Below the pieces are notes generated by a model, which saw only the letters and a list, made by a program, of their open reading frames with translations, was not told the origin of the DNA and made no database searches. The translations under genes were made by a program, and so were the position numbers. A stretch of DNA of 64,000 bases from Lachnospiraceae bacterium (lineage in GTDB: Bacteria; Bacillota; Clostridia; Lachnospirales; Lachnospiraceae). Numbering within the stretch: position 1 is the stretch's first letter; every line of letters begins with the position of its first letter. Positions 11,967-22,222 of the stretch are shown in pieces. The stretch lies in assembly GCA_021628825.1 (NCBI GenBank), contig JAJXRY010000001.1, forward strand, positions 868,001-932,000. Direction: 5' to 3'.

Positions 11967-13520
11967 ATTGTATCCAGCGTTCTCTTCTGCCGGATGACCG
12001 GCCGGATATTAAATACTTCGGTGAAGAACTCTGCCCGGTGTCCGAAAAGCCCCCGCTCTAAGGTAATGTCCTCATTCGTTTCCACCGTAATCAGGAGCTG
12101 CTCCTCCTTCGGCAGAATCCTGATATTCTTAAACTTCTGCTTGTGGCTCCGGTCAAGACCGTTTGCCAGCCGCAGCATGGCAAGGAGCTTTGTCATCCGT
12201 AAATAAGATTCTTTATCCATGCTTGTAGTCTTTTCCATCTGCTCATAGTAATCAAAAGGAATGTGATTGTACTTGACTACATTCGCTACGATTTCGCGCT
12301 CCAGATGGGACAGTCCTATAATTTCCGTTGCCATGATAATCCGGTAGGAGCATTCGCCCAGCTCTACCATACTGATATACTTCCCGCAATCATGAAGAAT
12401 GGTTGCAATCTGCAAAAGCAGCCGGTCACGTTTCGATAGACCGTGTACCTTCTTCATGCTGTCAAAAATCCGCAGTGCAATCTGTTCAAGTGTTTCACTC
12501 CGCTTTTTACTTCCCTGATACCGCTTGCTGATTGACTTTGCGCAGGCTATGATATCCTTTTCAAAATCATGGGATACGGGAAGAAGCTGATTCTTCTCCG
12601 CATATTCATAAGCAATACCGTCACAGAGTGTCACTCCAGGCGCCCAGATCGTTTTTCGCTCCGGTATCCTCCATAATCCGGTGCACCATGATCAGCGAAA
12701 TGTAAAGCGCCGGCATATCCTCTTCCGGCATATCCCAAAGCCTTGAAAGCTCAAGCGTACTCTTCGTCCGGCTTTTTTCCATAAATTCTTCGATCTGCTC
12801 CCTGGTCGTTACATCTCCTTTCCCTTCCTTACGGTAATAATGCCGGATCAGCAGGGAAATATAATCATCGACAATAATCAGATTCTCGATCGCACGATCC
12901 TTCAGATACAGCTTCTTATAAACGGAAAGCTGGGATTCCACAATCTCTCCGATTAAGGTCCGGTACTGGCTTAAGGAAGCATTCAGGAGATTCATGCTCT
13001 CCCGGAGACGCAGTACGCCAAGCTTTAAATTCTGCGTGGAAACCAGAGTATCCTTATCAAACAGGGAGATCTGAATGCTTCCTCCTCCGATATCCACAAT
13101 GGCGGTTCCCTTTTCTATGATTTCATCAAACTGCTGCCCCTGCAAAGCAATCGACTTATAATCCAGAAACCGCTGCTCGGAATTACTTAAGATATCCATG
13201 CGGATTCCTGTACGCAGCCGTACCTGATCGGTCAGAATCGCCCGGTTCATACTTTCCCGGATCGCGCTGGTTCCATACGCCTTATAATCTGTCACCTGAT
13301 AGGTCTTCATGATATCCGAGAACTCATGCAGGATCATACACAGTTCATCCACACGCTCAAAACTTAATTTTCCAGTCGTATAGGTTTCCGTTCCCCATAT
13401 CAATGCTATGACGGATATGATCAATCTGCTTCATCCCGTTCTTCTTCAAAACCTCAAAAAAATCTTCATGGAGAGTTCATAAGAACCGATATCAATTGCC
13501 GCAAAGGTCTTTACTGCCAT
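11954..13520 (-). CDS. ppx: Exopolyphosphatase, Ppx/GppA with C-terminal HD domain
   Basis: Degrades polyphosphate or pppGpp from the chain end. The start ATG at 13520 follows AAGGAG. The N-terminal actin-like ATPase fold shows AAIDIGSYELSM, YGTSAIRESMN and VDIGGGSIQISLF; the C-terminal half is an HD-type domain with ILHDCGKYISM and HLEREIVANVVKYNH. About 515 residues is normal. Slips near 13462 (T7), 13400 (G4) and 12630 (T5). It precedes ppk1 on the same strand and follows the DUF815 gene by 6 bp, giving a ppx-ppk turnover pair. Confidence 0.9.
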
Positions 13521-13526
13521 GGTATT

Positions 13527-14824
13527 TTACTCCTTTTTTCCAAGTATGTAATCAATGAACTGCTGGGCACACCGGCCGGATAAGCCACCATGGGCAAGCT
13601 CCCACTTATTCGCCTCAAGCAGCAGCTCTTCTTCTGCCATCTGCACGCCATAACGGTCTGCCAGAGTCTTTACAATGTTCTGGAACTGCTTCTTATCTGG
13701 CGCCGCGAAGAAAATCGTCACCCCAAACCGGGAAACGAGCGAAAGCTTCTCCTGTACGGTATCTCCGGAATGCAGGTCATCTCTCCGGTCATCTTTATCT
13801 GAAAAGCTTTCCTTAATCAAGTGTCTGCGGTTCGAGGTTGCATAGATTAACACATTCTCCGGCTTCTTTTCAAGTCCTCCTTCAATCACCGCTTTCAGAT
13901 ACTTGTACTCAATTTCAAAATCCTCAAAGCTTAAGTCATCCATATAGATGATAAATTTATAATTCCGGTTCTTGATCTGGGTAATGACATCATTCAGATC
14001 CTGAAACTGGTGCTTATACACTTCAATAATACGCAGTCCCCGATCGTAATATTCATTCGCAATTCCCTTAATACTGGATGATTTTCCTGTACCGGCATCA
14101 CCGAATAACAGACAGTTGTTTGCCTTTCTTCCTTCGACAAAAGCCTCGGTATTCTCAATGAGCTTTTTCTTAGGAATTTCATAGCCAACCAGATCATCCA
14201 GATAAACGTGCGCAATGTTCTGGATCGGTACGATCTGCACACCATCCTCGTCATGAACCACACGGAACGCCTTATGCAGACCGAACTTTCCAACCCCGTA
14301 ATCCTTATAAAAACTCGGTAAGAGTCGCCTTCATTTCCTCCGGCGTATGGTGCTTTGCAAACTTCTGTGCAAGGGAACAGATCCGTTCGCGTATCCGGCT
14401 ATTATATACCTTGGACTCGGAATCACTCGATACATAGTCCGTAATCAGTGAAAAATCACAGACCTGTAAAGCTTCGGTCATCTTCGTAAAATCATAATCA
14501 AAAAATTCTTTAAAGATTACAATGTCATGCAATACCGCCTGATTGATGGTTCCCTCGACTCCCCCGGATTTCACATGCCTTGCTATAGCTGTTCTCATTG
14601 TTTACCAGAAGATTGCTTAAATAACAGTGCCATAGGTTCCCGTAGAATCCGTGGTTTCCTGCAATTTCAAGGAGCTTATGCATGCAGTCATACAAGAGCC
14701 CTGCAAGTTCCTCGCGGTTATAATACTCATCCTCATAGTGCTCCATGAGCCACGCCATATCAAACAGAAGGGTGCCTTCCTCCTTCTCAAAATCCTTATA
14801 TACGATCAGTTCCTGTTCTCTCAT
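13527..14824 (-). CDS. DUF815 AAA-type ATPase
   Basis: Cytoplasmic ATPase of the DUF815 family; the molecular role is not established. The start at 14824 follows AAGGAGAG, 15 bp after the pheA stop. The helical N-terminal 170 residues include FYGNLWHCYLSNLLVNNENS; the ATPase core has Walker A LLFGDAGTGKSSSIKG, Walker B FIIYMDDLSFED, sensor IYATSNRRHLIKESF and an arginine-rich SLVSRFGVTIFF segment. About 430 residues. Slips near 14565 (C5) and 14315 (A5). Tight spacing to pheA and ppx suggests one transcript, but no pathway link is known to me. Confidence 0.85.
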
Positions 14825-14838
14825 CGGTATGTCTCTCC

Positions 14839-15972
14839 TTAGTAGTTTCCAAGTATCCGGAAGTTTAGTGCTTCCTCTTTTAAGCCCCGCAGTGCATTCT
14901 GTACGGCAGCATCCTTCAGATTACCGTTGCAGTCAATAAAAAAAGCGGTATTCAAATCCCTTATCCTTCACCGGACGGCTTTCGATCCGGCTCATATTCA
15001 GATTATTGTAAATAAAATGGGACAGAATGTGATACAGTGCACCACTTTCGTGCGGCAGTTCGAAGCAGACGCTGATCCGCTGTGCCTTTTTCCATGAAAA
15101 TCTTCTTCCCGCTGATGACGATAAAGCGAGTTGCATTGTCGCTGCACTGATGAATCCCCCGCTGTAAGATCGTAAGTCCGTAACGCTGCGCTGCATATTC
15201 ACTTGCAATGGCCACCTGTGTCTTATCATGATCTTCTGAAACCTTGCGTGCCGCAAAGGCGTTATTCTGCATCTTAATCTGCTCCCATTCCGGATGAGTG
15301 CTTAAAAACTGCTCCGTCTGCATCAGCGACTGCGGATGGGAATAAACTTTTCGGATATCGGAAAGCTCTGCTCCCGGAACGCCAAGCAGACAATGATTAA
15401 TCGGAATAATCTGCTCTCCGACAATGACATTTTCAAATTCTACTAAAAGATCATAGATCTCGCTTACAATGCCCACCGTGGAATTCTCGATCGGCAATAC
15501 CGCAAAGTCGGCCTTGCCGTCTGCCACATACTCCATCGCTTCCCGGAAGGTATCAACATGATCGCCGTTGATCTCCCTGCCAAAGAACTGTTCCATGGCA
15601 AGCTGCGAATAAGCGCCCTCTGCCCCCTGGAAAATGACCTTCGTATGTTCATCCACAAGTTCCCTGCAGGTCTCAAAGGAAAACATATCATTATTCTCAT
15701 GCTCTAAAAGAATTCCATACTGCAGCTTGCGGCTTAAGGACATCAACTGCGTAAACAGTTCCTCCACGCCCTTCTTATTCTCTTCTTTTTTCGGCAAGTC
15801 CGCAGACCTTCTGTATCTTCTCTGCTTCACGCTGCTTATCAAAAAAACAGGCTTATGATTCTCAATTTTATATTCGGCAATCTCCGTACAGATATTCATT
15901 CTCTGTTCATACAGCTTCACAAGCTGCCGGTCGATTTCATCAATCTCTTTTGCGTAACTGTGCTAAATCCAT
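14839..15972 (-). CDS. pheA: Bifunctional chorismate mutase/prephenate dehydratase
   Basis: P-protein of phenylalanine synthesis: chorismate to prephenate to phenylpyruvate. The N-terminal AroQ-type mutase helix covers residues 1-90 (LRKEIDEIDRQLVKLYEQRM). The dehydratase domain shows VIFQGAEGAYSQLAMEQFFG, VLPIENSTVGIV, VYSHPQSLMQ and the catalytic NATRFIVI. The C-terminal ACT domain has ESGALYHILSHF and the effector motif ESRP, so phenylalanine feedback is expected. The true C-terminus (LNFRILGNY) is reached after a slip near 14940. Others are at 15955 (A4), 15845 (T7) and 15785 (A6). It faces away from the 16151 gene. Confidence 0.92.
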
Positions 15973-16031
15973 ATACTTTTGTCTCTCTTTTCAATTTTCA
16001 ATGTTTCACGCCGGGCCGTTACCCTATAAAA

Positions 16032-16050
16032 ATGATTGTATAACAATCAT
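16032..16050. promoter_or_regulatory. Inverted repeat in the divergent pheA/16151 gap
   Basis: ATGATTGT ATA ACAATCAT is a perfect 8-bp palindrome with a 3-bp centre, 60 bp upstream of the pheA start and 100 bp upstream of the plus-strand gene. Its position suggests an operator for a dimeric regulator; no regulator can be named. Confidence 0.45.
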
Positions 16051-16081
16051 ATATTGATCGCAAGGGATTCTCTGATTTCCA

Positions 16082-16110
16082 TTGCGAAACCTAAGTAAAG
16101 TTTATATAAT
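16082..16110 (+). promoter_or_regulatory. Sigma-A type promoter for the 16151 gene
   Basis: TTGCGA (16082-16087), a 17-bp spacer, then TATAAT (16105-16110), about 40 bp before the start codon. The consensus -10 and exact spacing support it. Confidence 0.6.
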
Positions 16111-16150
16111 AAATCTGTAAAAATTGATTCCTTATAACAGGAGGTAACTT

Positions 16151-17179
16151 ATGAAAAAAACTGGAAAATTATTGTCATCTGCTGCTGTATTCTGTTACTG
16201 CTTGCCGGTTTCAGTGTTCTACAGGGGATTTCAGGGCAGAATTCCCTCAAACGACATCACCGTTACTGGAAATACCGGCGGCAATCTGAATAATCACGGA
16301 CTTTTTGCAGAAGCTGATGGGCGGGTTTATTTCTCCAATGCCTATGACAACGGCTGTATGTATTCCATGAATCCGGATGAAACGGATTTAAGGAAGCTCA
16401 CCAGCAGTTGCGTAAATTCCATCAATGTCGGAGGCAATTACCTCTATTATTATCTGGACAATGCAGCCGGTGGCAAAGGACTCGGCTATGTCGTACATAC
16501 CTATGGCGTTTACCGCAGCAAACTGGATGGAAGCAGCAGCAAATGCTTGGACCGTCAGGCCGCCGTTACCATGCAGCTTGTCGGCGATTATATTTACTAT
16601 CAGCGGTACAACAACACCGATTTCACCAAATTTTATAAGATTAAAACCAACAAATCCGGACAGGCGCTTGTTTCCGATGAGATCATCAGCCCCAATGCCT
16701 GCCAGAATGGAATCATTTATTACAACGGAACGGATCAGAACCATAATCTGTATGCCCTCGATACCCGGTCAGACAGTGTTTCCCTCCTGTTAGAGGGCAA
16801 CATCTGCTATCCGGTCTATGCCTATGACTACATTTATTATATGGACGCTTCCTCAAATTACCGCCTGTGCCGCTACTCCCTTTCTACCGGAGCAGTTGAG
16901 GTGCTGACCGAAGACCGCGTGGACACCTATAACGTTGGAAGCGGCTATGTTTATTATCAGAAAAACGATGCGGATGCACCCGCACTCATGCGTATGGAAG
17001 CAGATGGAAGCAACCCGGAAATTGTTGCCCTTGGCATCTATTCCGATATCAACCTGACTTCCCAATATGCCTACTTCCATGAGTTCAACTCCGATGTTCC
17101 CATGAAACGTACCCCGCACAGCTATATCGAGGTTTCCGATTTCGCCGCAGCCAAACAGGCTGCGTTGACTGCCAATTAA
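16151..17179 (+). CDS. Membrane-anchored DUF5050-like beta-propeller protein
   Basis: Predicted surface protein with repeated YVYY/YIYY blades (GRVYFSNAYDNGCMYSMN, DYIYYQRYNN, DYIYYMDASSNYRLC, GYVYYQKND), the pattern of DUF5050 propellers. AGGAGG precedes ATG 16151. The nominal N-terminus is polar, but a one-base shift after the start gives KIIVICCCILLLLAGFSVL, an obvious anchor, so a slip near 16175 and a second near 16245 probably restore a signal anchor. Total about 342 residues. Function unknown. Its stop codon overlaps the stop of the convergent folBK gene. Confidence 0.65.
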   Translation: MKKTGKLLSSAAVFCYCLPVSVFYRGFQGRIPSNDITVTGNTGGNLNNHGLFAEADGRVYFSNAYDNGCMYSMNPDETDLRKLTSSCVNSINVGGNYLYYYLDNAAGGKGLGYVVHTYGVYRSKLDGSSSKCLDRQAAVTMQLVGDYIYYQRYNNTDFTKFYKIKTNKSGQALVSDEIISPNACQNGIIYYNGTDQNHNLYALDTRSDSVSLLLEGNICYPVYAYDYIYYMDASSNYRLCRYSLSTGAVEVLTEDRVDTYNVGSGYVYYQKNDADAPALMRMEADGSNPEIVALGIYSDINLTSQYAYFHEFNSDVPMKRTPHSYIEVSDFAAAKQAALTAN

Positions 17180-17994
17180 TCCGGAAGCTCCTTAAGCATC
17201 TCATAAACAGTCTTTTGTAATAGTTGGTTAACATAACACGGGCACAGTTCATTTAACGGTTCCAGCACAAACCGCCGGTTCTGCATATCGCGGTGTGGGA
17301 TCAACAGCCTCGGATCATTGGAAATCACATCTTCATAGAAAAGGATATCCAGATCCAGAGTTCTTGGTCCCCAGTGAACCTTCCGCTCCCGATGTGCCTC
17401 CTGCTCTAACTGTTGCAGGAAGGCAAGCAGCTCCATCGGAGAAAGCAGCGTCTCGATCTCGATTGCCCCATTTAAGAAATCATCCTGCTCTACCCCGCCA
17501 TACGGCTTCGTCACAAGGAGCTTGGAGCAGCGTAACTTACGGATCCGCTCATTCTTCTTTAATTTTTTTCAACCGCATCTTCGATATATTTTCTCTTATC
17601 TCCAAGATTCGAACCAATTCCCAGATAGGCCCTTTTTCCACCCACGCTCGATCTGTACCGATACGTTTTCAAAAGGAATCGGAATCGGGGCATGAGGCTT
17701 ATTCACGGTCAATGTCATCTTCCGGATAAGCGGATAGGCAAGCAGTACCTTCTGTACCACAACCTCTGCCGCCCGCTCAATCAGATCGTAGCTGCGTTCC
17801 GCAAAGGTTTCCTTCATCAGTTCACAGACCTCCCCGTAATGCACGGTTTTCGTAAGATCATCGGTCATTCCCGCTTCGTGCAGGGAAAGATACAACTCCG
17901 CATCCAGATAAAAGAACTGCCCCTCCTTCTTCTCCTCGGGAAACACCCCATGATGCGCATAAATTTCCAAATGCCTGATATTAATTTTATCCAT
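17176..17994 (-). CDS. folBK: Dihydroneopterin aldolase/HPPK fusion (FolB-FolK)
   Basis: Two consecutive folate steps in one chain. The FolB part (residues 1-120) starts MDKINIRHLEIYAHHGVFPEE and ends ENVSVQIERGWKK; the frame then continues without a stop codon into AYLGIGSNLGDKRKYIEDA, the HPPK start, and on to WGPRTLDLDILFY and LIPHRDMQNRRFVLEPL. Slips near 17640 and 17570 (A7) interrupt reading. Total about 272 residues. The start at 17994 overlaps the folP stop by 8 bases (ATGGATAA), implying translational coupling. FolB-FolK fusions are known in clostridia. Confidence 0.88.
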
Positions 17995-18830
17995 AATTCC
18001 GAATAGCCTCCATCATGCGGATGAAACGCACGTTTTTCTTTGACATCATGCACACGCACCATGCAGCAACCGGTATTTACGGCAAAGGCCGTTGTGGCAA
18101 GCGTTCCTTCCACACGCTCATTTACCGGCAGATCCAGCGTCAGACCGACCACGGACTTGCGGCTCGTTCCAAGCAATACGGGATATCCCAGTTTCTGAAA
18201 GAACGGCAGATGGTTAATGACCCAGAGATTCTGTTCATAGCTCTTTGCAAAGCCGACTCCGGGATCTAAAATAATCTGCTCTTTCGCTATTCCGGCATCC
18301 CCGGCAATCGTAAGGATCCGGTCAAAGTCCTCACGGAACATCGTTTCCAGTTCCGGTGTCGCTTTGATCTCATCGCCCATCTTCTCTTTCCGGTTGTGCA
18401 TGAGTACACAGGGCAGACCGCTTTGCGCGATCACCTTTGCCATCTCCTTATCATACTGCAGCCCCCAGATGTCATTAAACAGATCCATCCCTGCCTGTAC
18501 ACCGGCCCTGGTCACCTTCGACTTATAGGTATCCAGTGAAACCGGCACATCAAAATTCTTCTTGATTGCTTCGATCACCGGACAGGTTCTTGCAATTTCC
18601 TCTTCGTCGGTGATCTTCGTATAGCCCGGCCGCGTGGATTCTCCGCCTACGTCAATCAGCTCTGCTCCTTCTTCGATCATCTGCTCCACGCGGTGCAGGG
18701 CATCGCTCATCTCCGGATAACTTCCTCCATCGGAAAAGGAATCCGGTGTTACATTTAAGATTCCCATGACATAAGTGTGTCCCTGCCGTTTGAATTGTTT
18801 CTTTCCTATGATAAGATCTGACTGCTGCAT
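17987..18830 (-). CDS. folP: Dihydropteroate synthase
   Basis: Condenses p-aminobenzoate with the pterin pyrophosphate; the target of sulfonamides. The start at 18830 (MQQSDLIIGKK) follows AAGGAG. Signatures: MGILNVTPDSFSDGG, LIDVGGESTRPGY, DPGVGFAKSYEQN, LGTSRKSVVG and the closing VRVHDVKE. After a slip in an A5 run near 18028 the true end is FIRMMEAIRNYG. About 280 residues. It is the second gene of the folC-folP-folBK operon. Confidence 0.93.
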
Positions 18831-18903
18831 CCTTTTTCTCCTTATTTTCTTTTCTGACAGGATAACTGCCAGGAACCTGATCTGCCAGATCATTCCGGCA
18901 TGA

Positions 18904-20246
18904 TCAGAGGTTAAACAGACTTCCCTTCTTCTTCGCTTTCTGTGCTGCGATCTGCTCCACCTTCGGTAACAGCTCTCCTAAAAATGAAAGCGAACCGAAT
19001 GCCACAATGACATCCTCCGGGGATGCCATAAGATACGCAAGTTCCAGGGCCTCCTGTATTCCGTCTGTTGCCGTAACCCTCTCTTTATAACGGGAACAGA
19101 TTTCTGCAAGCTCTAAGGCCGAAAAGCCCCGCGCGCCCTTCGTGGAAATCGTCAGTACCTGATCGGCCAGCGGCACGGTTGTTTTCACAATCTCCTCCTG
19201 CTCCTTATCACGTAAAATTCCCATAATGAAAATCATACGTTTCTGTGGGAAATAATATTGAAGCGATTCTGCAAGCCTTGCTGCCCCATCCCGGTTATGC
19301 GCCCCATCAGCAATGAAAGCAGGCTTCTTTGCAACGATCTGGAATCTTCCGGGCCATGCGGCATTTTTCATGCCCTGCAGTACTGCCTTATCCGAAATGG
19401 TAATGGGATGTCCCTGAAGTGTCTGCATACGCAATGCCCGTACTGCCTCCAGTGCCAGTACCGCATTCTCGATCTGGTATCTTCCAAGAAGGGAAATCTG
19501 CACCTTGGAAAATTCCTTATAGGAAAAGGTCTGACCGTTCAGACTGCTCTTCACCTGTCCGGCCTGCAAAGGAGAGGCTTCGATCAGCGCAACTCCCTCC
19601 TTTTGTGCACGGAATTTTAAGATCTCCATAACCTCCGGCTGCTGCGTTGTTGTGACCGCAATCGATCCCTTTTTGATGATTCCGGCTTTCACAGCGGCAA
19701 TCTCGGACAGGCTGCTTCCCAGAATGCCCCATATGGTCAAGGCTTATAGAAGTAAAAACTTCAACCAAGGTATTCGTCACAATATTCGTGGCATCCATCT
19801 CACCGCCCAGTCCGGTTTCCAATACGACAATTTTGCATTTCTGTTCCCTAAAATACCAGAACGCAAGTGCCGTTTCGATTTCAAATGCGGTTGGATGCGG
19901 CTGCCCTTCTGCCACACGCTCTTCACACTTTTTCCCTGCAGAGCGTCATCCCCTGTGCAAGTGCCCTCTTCGAAATCATCCGGTCGTTGATCTGAATACG
20001 TTCCCTGTAGTCTGAAATCGTTGGGGAAACATATTTTTCCAACCTTAAACCCTGCACATTTCAGAATTTCGGAGAGAAAGGAAAGGGTAGATCCCTTGCC
20101 GTTCGTTCCTGCAATGTGCACACAAGAAAGTTCCCTCTCCGGATGTCCCAGCTTTTCACAAAGGTTCCGGATATTGGCAAGTCCCGGAACACTTCCGTAT
20201 TTTTTTAACTCTTCAATATATGTTAAAGTTTCTTTTTTTCGTTCAT
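18904..20246 (-). CDS. folC: Folylpolyglutamate/dihydrofolate synthase
   Basis: Adds glutamate to dihydropteroate and folates. The P-loop is HIAGTNGKGSTLSFLSEIL; also visible are FEIETALAFWYFREQK, VLETGLGGEMDATNIV, SISLDHMGILG and the C-terminal ligase domain with FIADGAHNRDGAARL and VAFGSLSFLGELL. About 445 residues. Slips near 20232 (A7), 20030 (T6), 19925 and 19735. The start at 20246 is first in the operon; no riboswitch is recognisable upstream. The next gene, folP, begins 74 bp later. Confidence 0.92.
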
Positions 20247-20375
20247 GATTCTTCCCTCATCTGAGATTCATGCCAAATGTCCCCGTAAATGCAGATTATT
20301 CTACAATTTTCCTGTCATAATCCGTAAGGCTCCGGATTGCTGTATAGTTTCCGGATTTCCGGACATACTGGGAAT

Positions 20376-20781
20376 ATGATGAAAAAATTACTGACTGACT
20401 TTTGTAAATGTGGCCTCCTTGGCTGGGGTTTTGAAATTGTATTTACCGCGCTTTCTTCCCTTCGACGGAGAGAATGGAAACTTATGGGACAGTCCTCTCT
20501 GTGGATGTTCCCCGATCTATGGAAGTGCCTGTATTTTAGCCCCGCTCTCCCGGCTGTTCAAGCGGATGTCTGCGGTGTGGCGCGGTACCATCTATGCTGT
20601 CCTGATCTTCGTTGTGGAGTTTTTCTCCGGTAAATTTCTTAAAAAGCATGAGGTCTGCCCCTGGGACTATGCAAAGAGTAAATGGCATATTGGCCGGGTC
20701 ATCCGGTTAGACTTCTTTCCCTGCTGGTTCGCCGTAGGTTTAATCTATGAAAAGCTATTAAATGCTTCTCCCCATAAGTAA
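20376..20781 (+). CDS. Small membrane protein, PF06541-like (putative ABC transporter type IV)
   Basis: Integral membrane protein of the DUF1113/PF06541 group, function unknown. The N-terminus MMKKLLTDFCKCGLLGWGFE contains the family's first helix (GWGFEIVFTAL), then the diagnostic WMFPIYGSACI segment read across a slip in a C4 run near 20512, a hydrophobic helix (GTIYAVLIFVVEFF) and CPWDYAKSKWHIGRVIRLDFF. About 135 residues. The start could be 20376 or 20379; GGGAA is only a weak ribosome site. Confidence 0.6.
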
Positions 20782-20794
20782 ACCTGTTTATCCA

Positions 20795-20823
20795 AAAAGA
20801 GTCCGCTAAAAGCGAACTCTTTT
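20795..20823. terminator. Bidirectional terminator
   Basis: AAAAGAGTCCGCT AAA AGCGAACTCTTTT forms a 10-bp stem with one mismatch and T4/A4 flanks, placed between the convergent 20376 and 20850 genes. Confidence 0.75.
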
Positions 20824-20849
20824 ATGCATTTACCTATAAAACCGGACGT

Positions 20850-21254
20850 CTACTGATCTACATCTGCCCCATCCATATCATCCATTGCTTCTGCACCGAT
20901 ATTCAGGGTGTTCAGGGTGCGTCTCTTCATCCGGGCATTCTCCGATGCCTCCAGAATGTAGTTCTTAATGGTCTTCGAATTCTTAATATGCTCCAGCATA
21001 AGCTTCGGATGCGTGGTATCTCCGGTATAACAGATTACGGTTCCAAGCCCCGCAATTCTTTCCCAAAAAGTCGCTACCAGCTCCACATCCTGTACCTTAT
21101 ACATATAACAGTCATTCTCCACCTTGCGGAAAAATCCGCTGTCAATGGTAATCACATTCTCAGCAATATGATACGTGGTAAAGGTAAAAGGAAGTCCGAA
21201 AAAGACCCATCTTTTACGTTCCATGTATTGATCTTCGCTCATCATTTCTGCCAT
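20850..21254 (-). CDS. PH-domain (bPH_2/DUF304-like) protein
   Basis: About 134 residues, uninterrupted. Residues 12-100 match the bacterial PH fold pattern: RWVFFGLPFTFTTYHIAE, then TIDSGFFRKVENDCYMYKV and the beta strands DVELVATFWERIAGLGTVIC and TTHPKLMLEHIKNSK. The C-terminal tail is acidic (AMDDMDGADVDQ). It has no membrane segment, unlike YdbT-type relatives. Function unknown; it stands alone, flanked by terminators and a promoter gap. Confidence 0.7.
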   Translation of the reverse strand: MAEMMSEDQYMERKRWVFFGLPFTFTTYHIAENVITIDSGFFRKVENDCYMYKVQDVELVATFWERIAGLGTVICYTGDTTHPKLMLEHIKNSKTIKNYILEASENARMKRRTLNTLNIGAEAMDDMDGADVDQ

Positions 21255-21400
21255 ATTTCAATCCGCCTTTCTTCTTTGTAACGGTAATTATCCCTGTTCT
21301 TTTTCAAATGGTAGCATATCCCCCACAAGATTGCAATTACTTCTCCGTATATTCATAAAAAGCTACTGTTCACTTAACCATAAAAAACTATTTTTCCTCG

Positions 21401-21429
21401 TTGAAAGTCTTGTCTCTATATGCTATGAT
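21401..21429 (+). promoter_or_regulatory. Sigma-A type promoter for nitroreductase
   Basis: TTGAAA (21401-21406), a 17-bp spacer and TATGAT (21424-21429) lie 45 bp before the start codon of the nitroreductase gene. Confidence 0.7.
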
Positions 21430-21474
21430 AAGAAAAATATGTGAGTCGGTTTTATTGACGAAAGGAGTGTGAAT

Positions 21475-22032
21475 ATGACCGCTAAAGAATGTATTAAAGG
21501 ACGTCGCAGTATCCGCAAGTTTAAGGATCAGAAGGTATCCGAAGAGCTTCTGTCCGAGATCGTTGAAACTGCTTCTTATTCTCCAAGCTGGAAACACAGC
21601 CAGATCACCCGTTATATTGCAGTAGACGGTGAAAAAGAAAGACCAGATCGCTGACAGTTGTGCAGAAATGTTTGCCAACAATGGTGTCATCATCAAAAAA
21701 ATGCTCCCATACTGATGGTCATTACTTATATCAAAGGCCGCAGTGGTTATGAAAGAGATGGTTCTTTCACAACCTCCAAAGGAGACCGCTGGCAGATGTT
21801 CGATACCGGTATTGCTTCCCAGAGCTTCTGTCTTGCCGCATATGAACAGAGACTTGGTTCCGTAATCCTTGGTATCTTTGATGATGCGAAGGTCGCTTCC
21901 ATTTTAGAACTCCCTGAGAATCAGGAAGTAGCTGCTTTAATTGCTGTCGGATATCCCGACGAAGAACCCACCGCTCCCAAACGTAAAACCGGTGGAAGAT
22001 TTATTATCATTTATCCATTAAACGTAAACTAA
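21475..22032 (+). CDS. Nitroreductase family FMN protein
   Basis: FMN-dependent oxidoreductase fold. AAAGGAG precedes ATG 21475. Residues 1-60 carry the family start KECIKGRRSIRKFKDQKV and ASYSPSWKHSQITRY (FMN contacts); the rest shows DTGIASQSFCLAAYEQRLGS and ALIAVGYPDEEP. Slips near 21640 and 21700 (A7) break the centre; a further shift near 21990 would give the more usual ending VEDLLSFIH with a stop at 22019. About 180 residues. The substrate cannot be predicted. A strong terminator follows. Confidence 0.82.
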
Positions 22033-22060
22033 GGTCGAAGAGAAAACTCTTCGACCTTTT
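22033..22060 (+). terminator. Rho-independent terminator after nitroreductase
   Basis: GGTCGAAGAG AAAA CTCTTCGACC followed by TTTT: a perfect 10-bp stem. Confidence 0.88.
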
Positions 22061-22222
22061 CATGAGTCATAGAAAAACAAGCGGCCACGCAAGTGGGCAT
22101 TTGTTTTTTCTACATCAGTAACGAACATGCGTCTGCCGCAAGACAGACAGAGAGTGTGAAGCACGGGCATGTGAGTCTGAGACATAAAAAGGAAAATATA
22201 CAAGACAAAAAGGAGACCCCCT
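22061..22222 (+). promoter_or_regulatory. pyrB leader region
   Basis: 160-bp non-coding leader between the nitroreductase terminator and pyrB. GGCCAC GCAA GTGGGC followed by TTTGTTTTTT near 22083-22109 is a terminator-like hairpin that could act as an attenuator for pyrBI. The rest shows no recognised PyrR-type or other element. Confidence 0.35.

Noticed and set aside
17600..17625. GGTTCGAATC-like T-loop suggesting a tRNA
   Set aside because: It lies in the HPPK coding sequence (GIGSNLGDK) and no acceptor or anticodon stems can be formed.
20247..20375. Possible tetrahydrofolate riboswitch before folC
   Set aside because: The gap is short and I could not find the conserved THF-aptamer core; no terminator-like switch is visible on the minus strand.
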